A stretch of 64,000 nt of DNA from Brachionus plicatilis (lineage: Eukaryota; Rotifera; Eurotatoria; Ploima; Brachionidae): positions 496,001 through 560,000 of the forward strand of contig QEOQ01000141.1 in NCBI GenBank assembly GCA_010279815.1, read 5' to 3'. Both the position numbers and the translations under genes were made by a program. Every line of letters starts with the position of its first letter. The first letter of the stretch is position 1. This document shows, in pieces, positions 45,601 through 58,800 of the stretch. The notes beneath the pieces are model-generated. The model was not told where the DNA came from, did not search any database, and saw nothing but the letters and a program-made list of their open reading frames with translations.

Positions 45601-48413
45601 AAAGTAAAATTTTTGATCAAAATATTTTAAATGCACAATTAAATTTCAATGTATTTTTTACAAATTACAATCTTTTTTCAAAAATTTAAAAATCTGTGAA
45701 GAAATTTAATTGCGCATTTAAAAATGCTATGATCAATTCTGAAAAATGAAATTTGATCATAAATTCTACTCAGCCTTAATTCACATTTTAATTCATTAAG
45801 GTCAAATTATTTAATACCTGGAATTTAAGATAAATAAGAGAAGATCAAATTTAAAATTTAAAAGTTAATTTTCTCAATGACTTTAAAATATTTTTTTAAA
45901 TTTACACTATTTCTAAAATAGAATTATTCAAAAAAGAGTTAACTATGTGCCTTTAAATTAATTACATATGTAATCTTTGTCGAGTTCAATTTTAAATTTT
46001 AATTAATTAAGAAAAGGAAAACAATTGTACTTACATCTTGTTTTATAATAATATTTTCATGTTCGACTTTTTGTAATTTCATCTTTAGATCATTTATTTC
46101 TTTTGTATACTGACGCTGTATGTCTTGTAGCTCTTGGGAAGTTTCTTGATTATCCGACAACTTGTTCATACTGGAGATGAGTTTTTTTTCCAATTTGACA
46201 GATTTTTGTCTTTCCTCATCAATTTCGCTAAGCAATTTATTGTTGTGTTCCTTGAGCTCTTGTTTTTCGTTGAAAAGCTTTCTTAATTTATCATCTATAG
46301 TTCCTTCGCCGAGCATGTCTAACAATTTGGCCGTGTCAGGTGCCAGAAGAACAGCCGGCAAAACCGACTTTATTTCATTAACAGTATTATCAGATTCGTT
46401 GGTCTTGTTATTAAAAGAACTAGTCTTTTTAACTTCATAGTCTGTGTACAACTTTAAGCCACTTTCTTCAATGAGCGCATCCCGTTGCTTCAAAATTTCC
46501 TTAAGACGAATAAAATCGGTCTGTAAGTCTTTATTACTTCTCTTTTGATAATCCAATTCCTTAATATGTGAAAAATTTAAAGAATAAATTTAAAATTGGA
46601 GGCACCAAAAAAACAACCTTTGATTTTTCTTTGAATTGACGGCGTAGTTCGATGATCAACTCCTGGTGCTCTTCGATCAAGTCTTTTAACAAATCCACTT
46701 CATAAATCAACTTTTGGTTGTCGTTTTCAAGCTGGGTTTGGAACATGGCGTGTTTTTTGAACTTTTCTTCCATTTCGGTGATTTTTTTTTTCAACTCTTT
46801 TGGGTTGTCCTCGGAAGACTCATCAAACCGACTACTGCTGCTTGTGCTCGAATACAAACGAGGCTTTAAAATTTGAAAAAAAATTAAATATAAAAATATT
46901 TTAAAAATTATTTTGTACACAGGGCCTAGGGTTTGTACTTCAATCGATCAGACAATAAATATGTCGTTTCACACAAAATTCCACAAGAATGGAAGAGCTA
47001 AACTAGCCTGCAAAAAAATTAAAATCTATATTTTTTATTGCCATGGTAATTAAGTTAATCTGAAGATACCAGAAAGCAAAATTTATCAATGCCTTCAGTT
47101 ATTATCTATTGTGGTGTTATGACAAGAAGTTTTTACAAAATTTTAATTTAATTTCCGAAATTTGGTAATTATTTTTTTTTAAAAAGGGTCAAATTTTCTT
47201 TAAATTAAAATTTTTCATATTATTTTTGCTTGGAATTACACTGGAAAACATTGGATATTTCTTTCGAAAATCTTTCTAAATTTTTTTTTCAATATGGTTT
47301 TCCCTATCGTATATTTCTGATACTTTACTGTCTCCGGTTTTTTTTTGTAATAATGAAGAAAAATTTAACCAATGTTTACCATATTTTAAATATTTTACTC
47401 AAAAATTAATTTTTTTAATCAAATTTTTTCGAAAAATACATCCAATGTTTTGCTGTATAATTTCCAAAAATAAACAATTAGAAAAATTTGAATTTTAAAG
47501 AAAGGAAAAAATTAAAAAAAAAAATTTGGCAATCTTTTTTTTTCTCAAATAAACAGAAATTCAATTAGAATAGGATATTTTTTCCTTAAGAATTTAACGC
47601 TATTTTACGTGAACTATCGTTATAAGTAAAATGTGATAAAATTTGCTCCCAAAAAAAGTAATTTTAAAGTAGAAAATGTAAAATTTGGTTGACATTAGCT
47701 TTACTTATATTAAAGAAAAAAACCACACAGCAAAAAGACATCAGAAATAGACTTAACTCATGATATGGAAAACCATGTTCAAAATAAAAATTTATATTTT
47801 GTAGTTTAAGGTTTATTTTTGTTGTAATTATAAAGAAATTTTTAACCAATGTTAACCATATTTTACATTTTTTACTTTGAAATTGATTTTTTTTCTTCAA
47901 CTTCTAAAAACTTCTTGTCATATCACCACCTTAAACTAAAAATCAAAATTAGCAATAGAGATAAAGCCTTATTTTTTGGGTCAATGGAAGATTAGTCGAT
48001 ACTATTTCTTATTAGATTATTAGTTATTAATCGGGACAGATCCAAGCAAAGCCAACTTACTTTAGATGTTGACGTGGAAGACTTTGAGTTGTTGATCGAA
48101 ATAGCCCTGTTTATTCGGCTGGTCTCTTCTCTCTCGCGCTCTTCGTCCTCTCTTCTCTGTTTTTCCATTTCCTTGGCCCGGATGGCGCGAATTTCCCTCT
48201 GTGCAGTGTACTTGTCCTGTTGTCTGGCCTCAGCCTTGGAAAAACATGCCATTAAGAGCAATAAAGATAAAGCAGCAAAATTACTTCTTGGGTCATCTGG
48301 TTTAGGGTCTCGTTTGGCGAGTAGACCGGTGTTCCGGTGGTGAGGCGCTTGCGTGCCGCCATGGACAGAGGCGAAGTCGACAAGTCGACTGAACCTATGT
48401 TGGGTGAACTCAT
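42638..48413 (-). CDS. LRRFIP-like coiled-coil protein
   Basis: Matches Leucine-rich repeat Flightless-interacting proteins (LRRFIP1/2), cytoplasmic coiled-coil partners of Flightless-I linked to innate and Wnt signalling. Exons in transcript order: 48413-48285, 48234-48061, 46863-46618, 46559-46035, 43551-43447, 43330-42638; all phase 0, 623 residues. Residues about 35-80 (LNQMTQEAEARQQDKYTAQR, REIRAIRAKEMEKQRRE) correspond to the family's LNQIAREAEARLAAKRAARAE start. The central coiled coil has QLENDNQKLIYEVDLLKDLI, FIRLKEILKQRDALIEESGL and the marker TAKLLDMLGEGTIDDKLRKL. The C-terminus (about 415-623) is Ser/Arg-rich low complexity unlike human LRRFIP. LRRFIP1 versus LRRFIP2 cannot be decided. 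An alternative last exon lies at 40195-40659. Confidence 0.85.
43552..46034 (-). other. 2.5-kb intron of LRRFIP-like gene
   Basis: AT-rich, no coding exon seen. The intron 46864-48060 is likewise empty apart from chance ORFs. Confidence 0.7.
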
Positions 48414-51265
48414 TGAAAATCTGTAAATTTAGCGCAGATAGATAACAAATAAAAAAACATAGAATTTAACAACTAGAATTCTCGATAGGCAAATTATATT
48501 CTAAAGCCCAAAATCTAATAGAAAAACAAAAGTAACTCGAGATTCATAAAATATTATAAATTTTTTGGCTATTAAAAACGCGATATTATAGGTTTTTCGT
48601 TTTGAAAGATACAAATTTCAAATTATAATTTTATGCTCAAAATGTTGGTTGTAGTTGTCGGCTAACCATAACGAATTGGAACGAGTTTGCACACCATCAC
48701 ACACACACACACACACGCACACTCACACATATACTTGAGTTTAAAAATTTAAATTCATTTGCAGTGGTTCAAAAGCATTTGAAATTTTTTAAACTAAACT
48801 AAAATTTGCATTATGATAATCATAGGAAAATAATAATTTTTAAAAATAGTCTTTATTTATTTCAAGATTATGGTTTATCCGTAGCTACAATTGCTTAGCG
48901 TTCACCTTTATCTTTGAATGCAAAATATTCTATTCAACGCCTTGGAACCACAGTAAATTTGGTTCAGTTTATCTCTTGTAAAAAATTGAATACCACGCTC
49001 TCGAAGCGGTTAGAACGATATACCTAATTATAAATATTATCTTGAGCCCCAAAACAATAAATAAATGCTCTTAAATCCAACTTTAGCAGTTTAAATTAAC
49101 TTATTCTTAGAATTAATTAATATTAATTTTACGCTCTATTTATGTATTCTTTTAAATTAAAAAAATTTTTAGTTTTTTTTTTTAATCTCAAAAAAGCTAA
49201 TTTATATCAGAAAAGAACCGAAATACTTTTTAAAATAAAATTCAATCTCAAAATTTAAATTTAAATAAGAAAATTAATATTTTGATCATGTGAAAATATT
49301 GGATTTTTATTTATGAAAAATAATTGGTGATTGTTAAACAATAGTCACTTTTTGTCGGATTTGAACCTAGTCATATGTTTTATTTTAATTTTAAATTTAT
49401 CTTAACTTTTTAGTCAGTTCGTAAAAGTATTTTTTTTGGTGAAATCATTTTCTTGGAAATGAACGATTTTTTTTGAAAGCATTCATTTTTTCATTAAAAA
49501 AATAAAACTTCGCTCTGGTCGGAATTAGTATAGAATTTATTTTTAGTAATAGCTATTATTTTTAAATTTTTCAAAAAACATACGAGAAAATCTTGGTTTA
49601 GAAAAAATCAAAATACTTTAAATTATGAGGCGTCATTGTGAAATTCTAGAACAATGAAGTGTAATTATTATTTTTTTTAAATATTAAATCAAAATTCATC
49701 ATGAAATTAATTATTTTTTAAATTTTATTCACATTCAATTAATATTTAATGAAACAATTGTCATTTTATTATTGAAAATCAAATTGCTTGATATATAAAA
49801 ATAAATGCTGCTCTGCATAGAATTTCTTTTCTTTACAGAAAAAGGATGCTACTTCTCAGCTTTATTTATTTTTAACGAAGAAATTCTCCAAAGTAAATAA
49901 ATAAAATGAATAAAATATTTAAATGCATTAAAATTTAATCAAAAATTGCTAGGGTGATTTTTTTAATTAAGCAAACATTTTTGGACATGATTCACTGAAA
50001 ATTTTTGTTTAATAATTAAAATACTAAATTATTCATGAATTTTTAATATTTTTAATAAGCCATCAATTTTTTTTTTGTTTAATTCAATATTTAAGCACTT
50101 TTACCAATTATTTATTTTTAAAATTTTTTGAAAAATTTGAACTTATCATTTTGAATTTAGGTGTAAAAACTTCTCTAATTATAATAAACATTATTTGTTT
50201 ATTTATTTAATTTAGCTTTTCTAAATCAAAAATTTTTATGAGATGCCTTAAATTGAATATAAAAATAAAAACTTCAAAATTTAAAATAGAACAAAAATTT
50301 ATGCTAAAACAATCTGAAAATCTGTAATTTTTATTAAGTAAATACAAAAATATGAAATTTATTAATAGTTGTTTAATTAGAGTATTAGATGAACATTTCT
50401 ATTATTAAATGTGAAATGATATCGAATCTAATAGAAAGCTATTTTTACCAGACTTCTTCTAATTTTGCTGCTAAGTTCGTGAATATTTTTTACTGCTTTA
50501 TGCCAATCAAATTTTGATTAAATGATATTAAGTTAAGGTTCTTTGAACTTTTAGATCAGATCCTATGAGAGATTTTTTACAATTTTTATTTTAGCTATTT
50601 TGCTTTTAAACAACACATTTTAAAGACTAAAACAATTCTTAATTTTATTGTTAATTAATTTTATTTCCGCAATAATATTTATTCAATTTTATTTACAAAT
50701 CGTATTTTAAAACCTAGACATTTTTTTCTGAAAACTTTATCTTTAAATTCTGTTGTTTTTGTCTAAAAAACTATCAATTAAGTGTTGATTTTGAACTTAA
50801 ATAAAAAAAATTCAAATACTTTCCTAGTTAAAACTATTTCAAAATTAGGTAAATTTTGTAAGGCTCAATATTATTTATATTTTCGTTTAAATACAGATAA
50901 ATGCGATTGTAGAATATTCAATTAGGTTCTAAATATATTCTTGAATTAAAAACTGAGTCTTACACATTTTCTTAAATTTTAATCTTAATGAAAGAAAAAA
51001 ATTCATCTTGTGTTAAAATAAATAGATACTAATATGAGAAAAATTGTCATAAAGTAAGACCATAATCGCAGATAAGATCCCATAATTTAAAAAACAATAC
51101 AGATATTTATGTAATTAATTAACAATCAAAATTTATGAATTTCATTTTGAAAATTCAATTTCCGGATAAAATTAAATTAATTCAAAAGTAATTTTAAGTT
51201 AATATTTTACAGGCATAAATTAAGAGATGATACAATCTGTCTGAACTGAAAAAAAATTTTGATTT
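48414..51265. other. intergenic / LRRFIP upstream region
   Basis: Contains an (AC)n microsatellite at about 48691-48728. No gene is supported; upstream non-coding exons of the LRRFIP-like gene could lie here unseen. Confidence 0.45.
48691..48728. repeat. (AC)n microsatellite
   Basis: CATCACACACACACACACAC followed by ACGCACACTCACACAT; an imperfect dinucleotide run upstream of the LRRFIP-like start codon. Confidence 0.95.
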
Positions 51266-51514
51266 TTAAACACTTTTATTTGAATTATTTTCTTGCAAAC
51301 AATTTTCACAATCTTTTATACCAGTTTTGACTTTATTTTCAATCATTGGATCCATATTAAGTAAAAAATCAGAATGGATTATTTTAAATGAAAAAATAAC
51401 ATCATGAAGCCGTTCATGAATATTTTCGAGTTCTTCCCCAAGATTTCTAATGGTTTCCTCGAGTTTTGTTTCTTCCATTATTTCAGCCAAAGACCATTTA
51501 GAAGATTTTAAGAC
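51266..51514 (-). CDS. Candidate terminal exon, unrecognised protein
   Basis: A phase-0 exon with acceptor ATTAAG at 51515 and stop at 51266. It encodes 82 residues with normal amino-acid mix and a helical, coiled-coil-like start (EETIRNLGEELENIHERLHD), then SDFLLNMDPMIENKVKTG and CENCLQENN. An upstream open stretch ending at 51614 (KFQKSSTHRELNSRDL|GTGAGT) could splice to it in phase. I do not recognise the family. No start codon is assigned, so this is a partial model. Confidence 0.4.
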   Translation of the reverse strand, partial: VLKSSKWSLAEIMEETKLEETIRNLGEELENIHERLHDVIFSFKIIHSDFLLNMDPMIENKVKTGIKDCENCLQENNSNKSV

Positions 51515-52363
51515 CTTAATTTTTCAAAATAAAATTTATAATTTATAATTTTGTGATATTTAAGTATTATTTAAAATTTTTCAAATGAAATCAAAAAATA
51601 AAATACAACTCACTAAATCTCTAGAGTTTAATTCTCGATGGGTAGAACTTTTTTGAAATTTGCGCAGTTTTAAAAAAAAACAAAAATTCTTATCTTCTTT
51701 AATCTATTGATCTTAAAGAGCCAAATAAAAATTTTGAGCTATTTTATCATTTATTTCTAAAACAAAAATAGAAAGAATTTTCTATTCCCTATGAGAATGC
51801 AACTGAACCCAAACTGAACTAATGTAGTAAAAATAAAAGTAAATAAGATTTAATTTTTTTTAAATTATAGTTCCAGAAAATTTAGTGTTTGTTAATTATA
51901 TTTTTAATAAGATTTTTGTTACTAGAAACTTGAAAAATAATGAAATGAATTGGAAGGTCTAATATTATTATTAAATTTGAAAAAAATTTATGCCAAATTA
52001 AATCCTAAAAAATCATATCTGATGGATGTCGTATTAAATGATGCTGTCATTTAAATTCTTATTGAATTATTTTAGATAAAAAAATGCTTAATAACATTTT
52101 TTTTTAGAAAATTCGGATTTCTTTCTTGAATTTAATCTTTGAACACTTCTATTTTTTAAAACAAATTTAGTTTTTTTTCATCAGGGTGCTATTTAGATTT
52201 AGTATATAAAAAAACAATTTTATCTTCTGAATGCGTTGAAATTTTCATTCAGCAGGTTAATGTAACACTAGTCAGGCGAATTAGATATTTTTTAAAAATC
52301 ATGATCAATTGATAAAGATAAGATTAAAAAACAATTAAAATTAGAAAAGTAATTCCTAAGGTT

Positions 52364-52558
52364 TTATTTTTTATTAAAATACAAAATTTTGTTAAATAGT
52401 TCGATTAATGTTAAAACATTATGCAAATATTTTCTTTGATCACCGTTCAAATGATAAATCACAGTTTTTAGAAATGATAGAATTTCCATAAAGTTGCCAT
52501 ATAACATTATGAAATGTTTTTTAAACAAATAATTTGTCTCGATGGTATCTAGCAGCAC
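52364..52558 (-). CDS. Candidate exon, unrecognised
   Basis: An open segment after a possible acceptor (GCTGCTAG) with a mixed, helix-forming composition: TIETNYLFKKHFIMLYGNFM, VIYHLNGDQRKYLHNVLTL, ending ILYFNKK and a stop. It may be a terminal exon, or belong with the exons near 51.3-51.7 kb through the donor-like AAT|GTTTTA. No family is recognised and chance cannot be excluded. Confidence 0.25.
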   Translation of the reverse strand: MLLDTIETNYLFKKHFIMLYGNFMEILSFLKTVIYHLNGDQRKYLHNVLTLIELFNKILYFNKK

Positions 52559-55283
52559 AAAAAAATTTATGCAAATTATTTCAGTATCAGTATTTTATTA
52601 GTTAATAGAGAATAAAAATAAAAAAATACTCTAAAAATCGATTACTTAGAAATTAAATTTTTAGATCATAGGTCTCCGAGTGTTTAACATGGAAAATTAA
52701 TTATTTTAAGTAAAAAAGTTGTGAGAAAAATGTACAAAGATTGTCAAAGTTTAGATTAAATAGAACTGATTTTTGATGCTTTTCTTAACTAATGACGATT
52801 TTAAATTATAATTTGAGTTTTTGTTTAGAAGAATTTATATCATTTTAGCGCATATTTTAATCTAAGTGTTTCCAAATAACATAAAAATGCATTTTTTCTT
52901 ATTTTTTCATTAAAATACTCTCTTAAAGAATTTTTTTTTCAATATTTTATTTTCCTCTTTCTTTTTTTAGTCATTAATTAGACCCTAAAAATCGATCGAT
53001 AAAAACCCCATTAGTTGTTTAATGCAAAAACTTTCAAAATTCAAAATTTGATCTAAGGAAAAAGATTACACATTAGCCGATAAGAAATAATTTATTTCAA
53101 ATATTATTGGGTTATTTTTGTCAAATTATTAGACATTTTCAAAGCAAAATATAGAAAGCTTTAAGGAATTTCTTAAATTGATCGCTTCAAAGAGGTAATA
53201 AAATATTATTGTTTGAAATAGTAAAACGATTAGAGATCAAGTAATCACAAAGGGTTTCAAGACTTGTCTCAAATATTTAAAAAAGATTTTTTTATTTCGA
53301 TTGATTTTTTTAATTGAAACTCTTCCTTTCATTTTTTTAATTATTAAATTAATCTGAATAAGTGATTGTTCTTTTTGATTTTATAGAAACATCAAAGAAC
53401 GAATTAAAAAAAATTGTCAATTACACTTAAAAAAATTAATTATTGTATCACTTTTCAAAAAATTGTTTTTTATTTTCAACAATTCATTTGATTTATCAGC
53501 TAAAATATGCGGAAAATTTTCTACCATCTTTTTATTCTCATCTTCATTTGACAATCTTCCTTTTTGATGAAATTAAATGACTATTTTTCTATGTTCTTGT
53601 ATTAAAAAATGACTAAATAAATTTTAATAGTTTTTTATATGGAAAAAATTCCTTTATAAAATTCATCTTTTAAAAATTCAAAATAAGGAGTATTCATAAT
53701 TCGGTAAAAATCTAATTAATTTTAGATTAATTATTGAGCATAAATGAACACCGGTTTGAATTTTTTAGAGGATTTGGCAAAAAATTAATTATTTAATTTA
53801 ATAATTAAAAACTTACTTTAAAAATCAATAATTAAATATTTCGTTCTTAAATATTGATAACTTTAGCTTGATTAGATATTTTCACATTTATTCAAGCTTT
53901 TTTAAAAGATATAATCAATTCTTATTTTACCAAGTTTTTCAAATAATATATTCATTTACTTGAAAGCAACACTATTTTCGAAATAATTTTTCAAGAAATT
54001 TTTCAAGAGTTGTTTTTGATGCACCCTCTCATTTTGGCCTAATTACCAAAAACTCTATCAATTTTTGTCTATTTTTTTCATTTTTATTCAATGCATCTTA
54101 TTTTTCAAGTTTTATTTTACTCTAATCCAAGTTCAATATTAATGCCATTCGGAATCAGCAGTTTTCCTTACGATGCCAGCACGAGCTTTCGATTTCAGAT
54201 CTCTTTTTTGTTCACTTTTTACAATTATAAGAAAAACTAGACGAATCTTAATAAATATTCTCGTGCATTTACCAAGTTCCAGATCATTAAGAAAAATAAA
54301 AATTTTATCAAAATTATTTAAAGTTTGTATTCTCTTTGTAAAAGAATTTTTGATTAAATGATACCTGCTGAATTATCCGACGTTGCTTAAAGATGATTTA
54401 TCATGCAATTTGATTTTGCTTTAATTTTTAATGGATTTTGTTGTCTGATCAATATTGGACTCAAACTCAAGGATCTGAGTATTTTAATTGTTGTTAAATT
54501 TGAACAACTTTATGACTGTAATTTAGCAATAGATCACTAATGCCTAAATTGTTTTAACTAATTAGCTAATGGAATTTTTCAAGTTTAAAAAAATAGCTAT
54601 AATTAATGTAAATTTTATTGAGCTTCACCGTATTTTTTTATAAGTTTTTATTGATTTTTTCTAAAGAAAAAAGTTTCTCTTTTTTGACTTTAGATATCTA
54701 TAGTAATCATTCGAATATCTCAATCATAAAGATTGTAATTAAACTGAGTCTAAATTTGGCATTCTACACAAAATAATTTTTAATCGCGATTTAGGCTGAT
54801 TTTTTCAAAAATAATCTAAATTTGGGAATATCTGAGATACTTAATCAGTTATTGAAAAACAATTTTTTAAGCGTCTCTACTTTATTTGATTTATTGATAC
54901 TTTGGCTATTTTTTTATATTTATAGAAATATTCTTTTCATTAAACAAGTAAAATATTTTAAATTTTTAAATTTTTTCATTCAAGATTGATTTTTTTTAGA
55001 ATAAAATCTAGAAAGGAATGTTTATTGAAAGCTATGAAAATTAAATTTCACTAAAAATATAAAAATATGAAGTATTAGAAATCAAAATAGTCTCGTCAAT
55101 TTTATTGTATTTTTAGAATAGATTCATTTTCAAAATTAATAAAATGCTAGAGTATATTCTTTTTTTAAAATTTAATCAAATATTTAATAAAATCTCAATT
55201 TTTTTCTGATTTGATTAACAATTAATATTTTTAGATAATTTTTCAGATGTTTATTAAATAGTTTTAACCATTGGATATCAGAA
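52559..55283. other. intergenic, nothing firm
   Basis: AT-rich. A minus-strand open patch at about 54170-54300 (LNDLELGKCTRIFIK, then RDLKSKARAGI before a GTAAGG donor) is slightly protein-like but too short to call. Otherwise no gene or repeat is supported. Confidence 0.4.
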
Positions 55284-55861
55284 ATGAAAGAAAATGAGAT
55301 CAGTGTGAACGATATATCTCGTGAAAAAAAAAGTAACGAAGAAAATGAAAAAAACGAGGTAAAGTCGAGCTTTTTTCATAAAGCCATACCTTTTATGCCC
55401 AAATATCTTGCTATAATTTGCTGCATATTGAATATTCTAATCCCTGGATTCGGTAATATTTTCAATAATTTAAAGAAAATGGATTCTAATTGACTCAAAG
55501 GTACATTAATATCTTCATTCTCGATATTTTGCTGTGCCAAACACAAATGCGAAACAAATATGAGAGCTTTTTGGACAAATATTTTGGCTTTCGTTCTTCA
55601 ATTATGCAGTGCTGTTATTCTGATCGGCTGGGTATGGAGCATTAAATATGGACTTTTATTTGTTCATTTATCAGGTAATAATTTAAAATATTTTAAAACT
55701 TGTACTATTTTTTCTAAGACAAAACAGACGAATCTTCCTTAGACGCAGAGCTTCCAATTTATGTAAGAAGACATAGTAGTATGGACGCAAGCTTAACATA
55801 CAACGCTAAACCACGTTTAAGTGCAATCGCCTTGGCAAAAGTCAAAGAAGAGGAGACATGA
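55284..55861 (+). CDS. Spec3/Stum family membrane protein
   Basis: Three exons: 55284-55452, 55501-55674, 55719-55861; 161 residues. The family includes Drosophila stumble, needed for mechanical transduction in stretch-sensing neurons, and sea-urchin Spec3. The charged N-terminus (about 1-34) leads to AIPFMPKYLAIICCILNILI and PGFGTLISSFSIFCCAK, then a second hydrophobic pair LAFVLQLCSAVILIGWVWSI and KYGLLFVHLSG. The PGxGT turn, the CC after the first hairpin and GWxWSIxxG are the family's marks. The C-terminal tail is polar (DESSLDAELPIYVRRHSSMD) and ends KEEET. Upstream exons cannot be excluded. It has no co-oriented neighbour within 20 kb apart from intergenic DNA. Confidence 0.85.
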
Positions 55862-58800
55862 TTTTTCTACTTATTTTAATTTGTAATCTTGGTTTAAATT
55901 TATTTTGAATCTCACAATACTCAACAATACAAAGATATAAATCGTGTAATTCAAATGCAATGTGGTTTTTTTTGAATAAATATTTTTTTAATTTAAAATT
56001 CTTTATATTTAAATATCAACTCGTTTTATTTTAAGTCAGCTAAAAAGAAAAAACTTGAATATTTGTTCAAAAAAAAATTTTTTAAATTATCTCAAAAATA
56101 TTTTACTTAAATTAATTTTAATCAAGATCTTTTATATATTTTTTTAGTACATATTAAAATTTCTAGAATTATTAAATCACAAGAAATATTTAGCTAAAAA
56201 ATAGAGCCGATATCCCAAAAATGATCTTTGAACTTACAAGATTAGATCAATATTTTATTATTTTTATTCACGAATTGTATATAAACTCTTCTTTTTTGTA
56301 TGATCTTTACTTCTTTTTTAAAATTAGATTTTTTTTGATTTTTTTAATATGAACAAACTCTTTTCCTACTATATTGGATAACGACACGCATTATTTTTAA
56401 GCGTATCGAAAGTGGCCCAAGTGGTGGCTTCAGCCTTAGAAAATAATAATAATAATGATAAATTAAAATTTTCTTTGCAAATAATTATCGAGAACTTTTC
56501 GATTTCAAAAAACAAGTTAATCACGAACTTCCTCTCGATTCTTTAATGAATTTTAAGCATCCTGTGATGCGCTAAGTATTGATTTTTCATGTTCGAAAAA
56601 AAATTAGATAAAATAATTTTAAAAACCGAAATGGTAACAATTTATTTTAATTTTAATTAATTTATTTATTGACTTCAAAAAATGATTTTATTAAAGTATT
56701 TTCAATAGTAATAAAAACCATTTTTTATTGCACAAATAAGTGTTTCTTAAAAAAAGATAAAATTTTATACTGCAAAAATTTCTAACGAGCTAAAAATATT
56801 ACCCAAATGAAATCTCATTTTTCTTATTATAATTTCATGATCAAATCGAATTTTTTCTAAATTAAATTAATTATATTTATTTCAAAGAAAACCTTAAAGA
56901 TTCAGTCAAAAATTGCACTAAAACTTTAGATTAATTTAATTGAAAATATTTTTAATTTACATCGTTTGACTAAACAGACTCTTCTGATTTAAAACATTTT
57001 CAATTATGAAATTCAAATTGCTTAGGAAATTGAAATAAAAAAAATCTGAAAAAAAAACTCGAAAAAATTAGAAAAAATTAAATTTATTTTTTATTTTTGT
57101 TAAAGTTACATCAAAATTTTGCTAATTTTTAAATAAAAAGTTGTATGTATTTTAAAAAATTAACTAAATATTCATTAGTTTAAAAAATAATAATATTTAA
57201 TCAATCAAGAATTGAAAAAAAAAGTTGTTGCAAAAGTTAAGATTAAATTTGAGTTAAAAACTAATTAAAGTATAATTTTATTTGGAAGATGCACCATTAG
57301 TTAACTAAATTGAAAATTTTAAAATAGACTCAATTAATTTTGAATACAATACAATTAAAACATGCTGCGTTTGTGATCATATGACTCTCACTTTGGAAGC
57401 CATGATTTGATCAATTTATTTAAAATGAAAGTGAATGATAAAGGATCATAAGTTTCTTGTTTTTGAATCGAGACATTTAAAAAAAATAAACTAACTCTAA
57501 TAAAAATGACAGGATCTTTCGATGCTCATTCATTAGCAAAAATTCGTTCATTCCTAAGCCATCTGTATCATTTGTTCATCATATTATTCATAGCTAAAAA
57601 GTAAAAACTTCTAAGTTACCTATCAAACAAAAAAGAATTTAATTAAAATCTTTCAACGACATATTCCATTAAGGTATGCTTTTAAATGACATAAACTTCT
57701 TTAAAATCGTTAAAAACTAATTCGAAAATTTTTTTTGTTCTTTTGATATTTATTTTCTCATTTTTGCTAGCGATTCGAAAATCTTGGCTAGTTAAGCAAT
57801 TCAAGGCTTAAAATCAGTACATAAAGCATGATTGTATGCTAATATTATTTAGAATTTAAATATTTTTTTTTTCTAAAACAATAGAGATTTTATTACCAAG
57901 ACACGTTTATAAATGTTTGAAATTTATTCCCAAAACTAGGACTTTCGGTTAAGTAACTATTTCAAAACAATTGATATTTATGGGCACACAGAATATTCCC
58001 GTATTTAGTTGACTTTCACGTTGCTTTTATTTGCTTGGATTTAATTTTTTTGAATTCGGCTTAAATTATTTATTTAATTTTGGGTCGAACTTGGTAGTCA
58101 AATTTGGTTAAAAATTAATTTTATTTTAGAGGAAAAAAAAAATTCAAATTGGGTGTTATGTGAGGCTGCAGTTTTTTTAGTGATGCATTAAATTTAGGCT
58201 CAAAATCGAGTGATTCGTGGCACAAAGCGAAAAGTTGGTATTGTAAATGGCAAACAAAAAAGTGCACTATTTAATTTGAGCTTAAGCAAAAAATGAATTA
58301 AGTTTAATTTAAGAATCTTTTATTTCAAAAGAAAATTATATTTGAATTAGGATTTAAAATGATAAAAAGTTATAAGTTATCAAATTAAAGGTGTTTAATT
58401 TCAAGAGTTTAAACTAAACAAAAATTTGAGAGAGAGAGAGACAAATCTCTAATTTTATCTATTCAAAAATCTAGGCATTTTGCTAACGCCTCATAGACTT
58501 TCATGCAAAGCGAAATTCAATCTGGAAAGTTTTCTTCAATTTCAAAATAAAGCAATTCTCGGAAAAATCACGAGTAGAAAAAAGTCAATAATCCGTTCAT
58601 TAAAGCAAGTGTGTTTATGTGTATGTGTGTGACTTTGGCGCACCAATGGTCTCAAATACCTCAAGTACTTAAAGTAAATTAAATATTAGCTATTTAAATG
58701 AATTTTGTTCGATTCAGTTTTTAACTCGGAGCCAAAGTAAAAAGAAAAAACATTTAGATTTTATCTTTTTGTTTCCAATATGTTTTATGATTTTAATAAA

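Noticed and set aside
49340..49420. GTCGGATTTGAACCTA looks like a tRNA B-box on the minus strand
   Set aside because: The arms needed for a cloverleaf do not pair and there is no acceptor stem; at most a decayed SINE trace.
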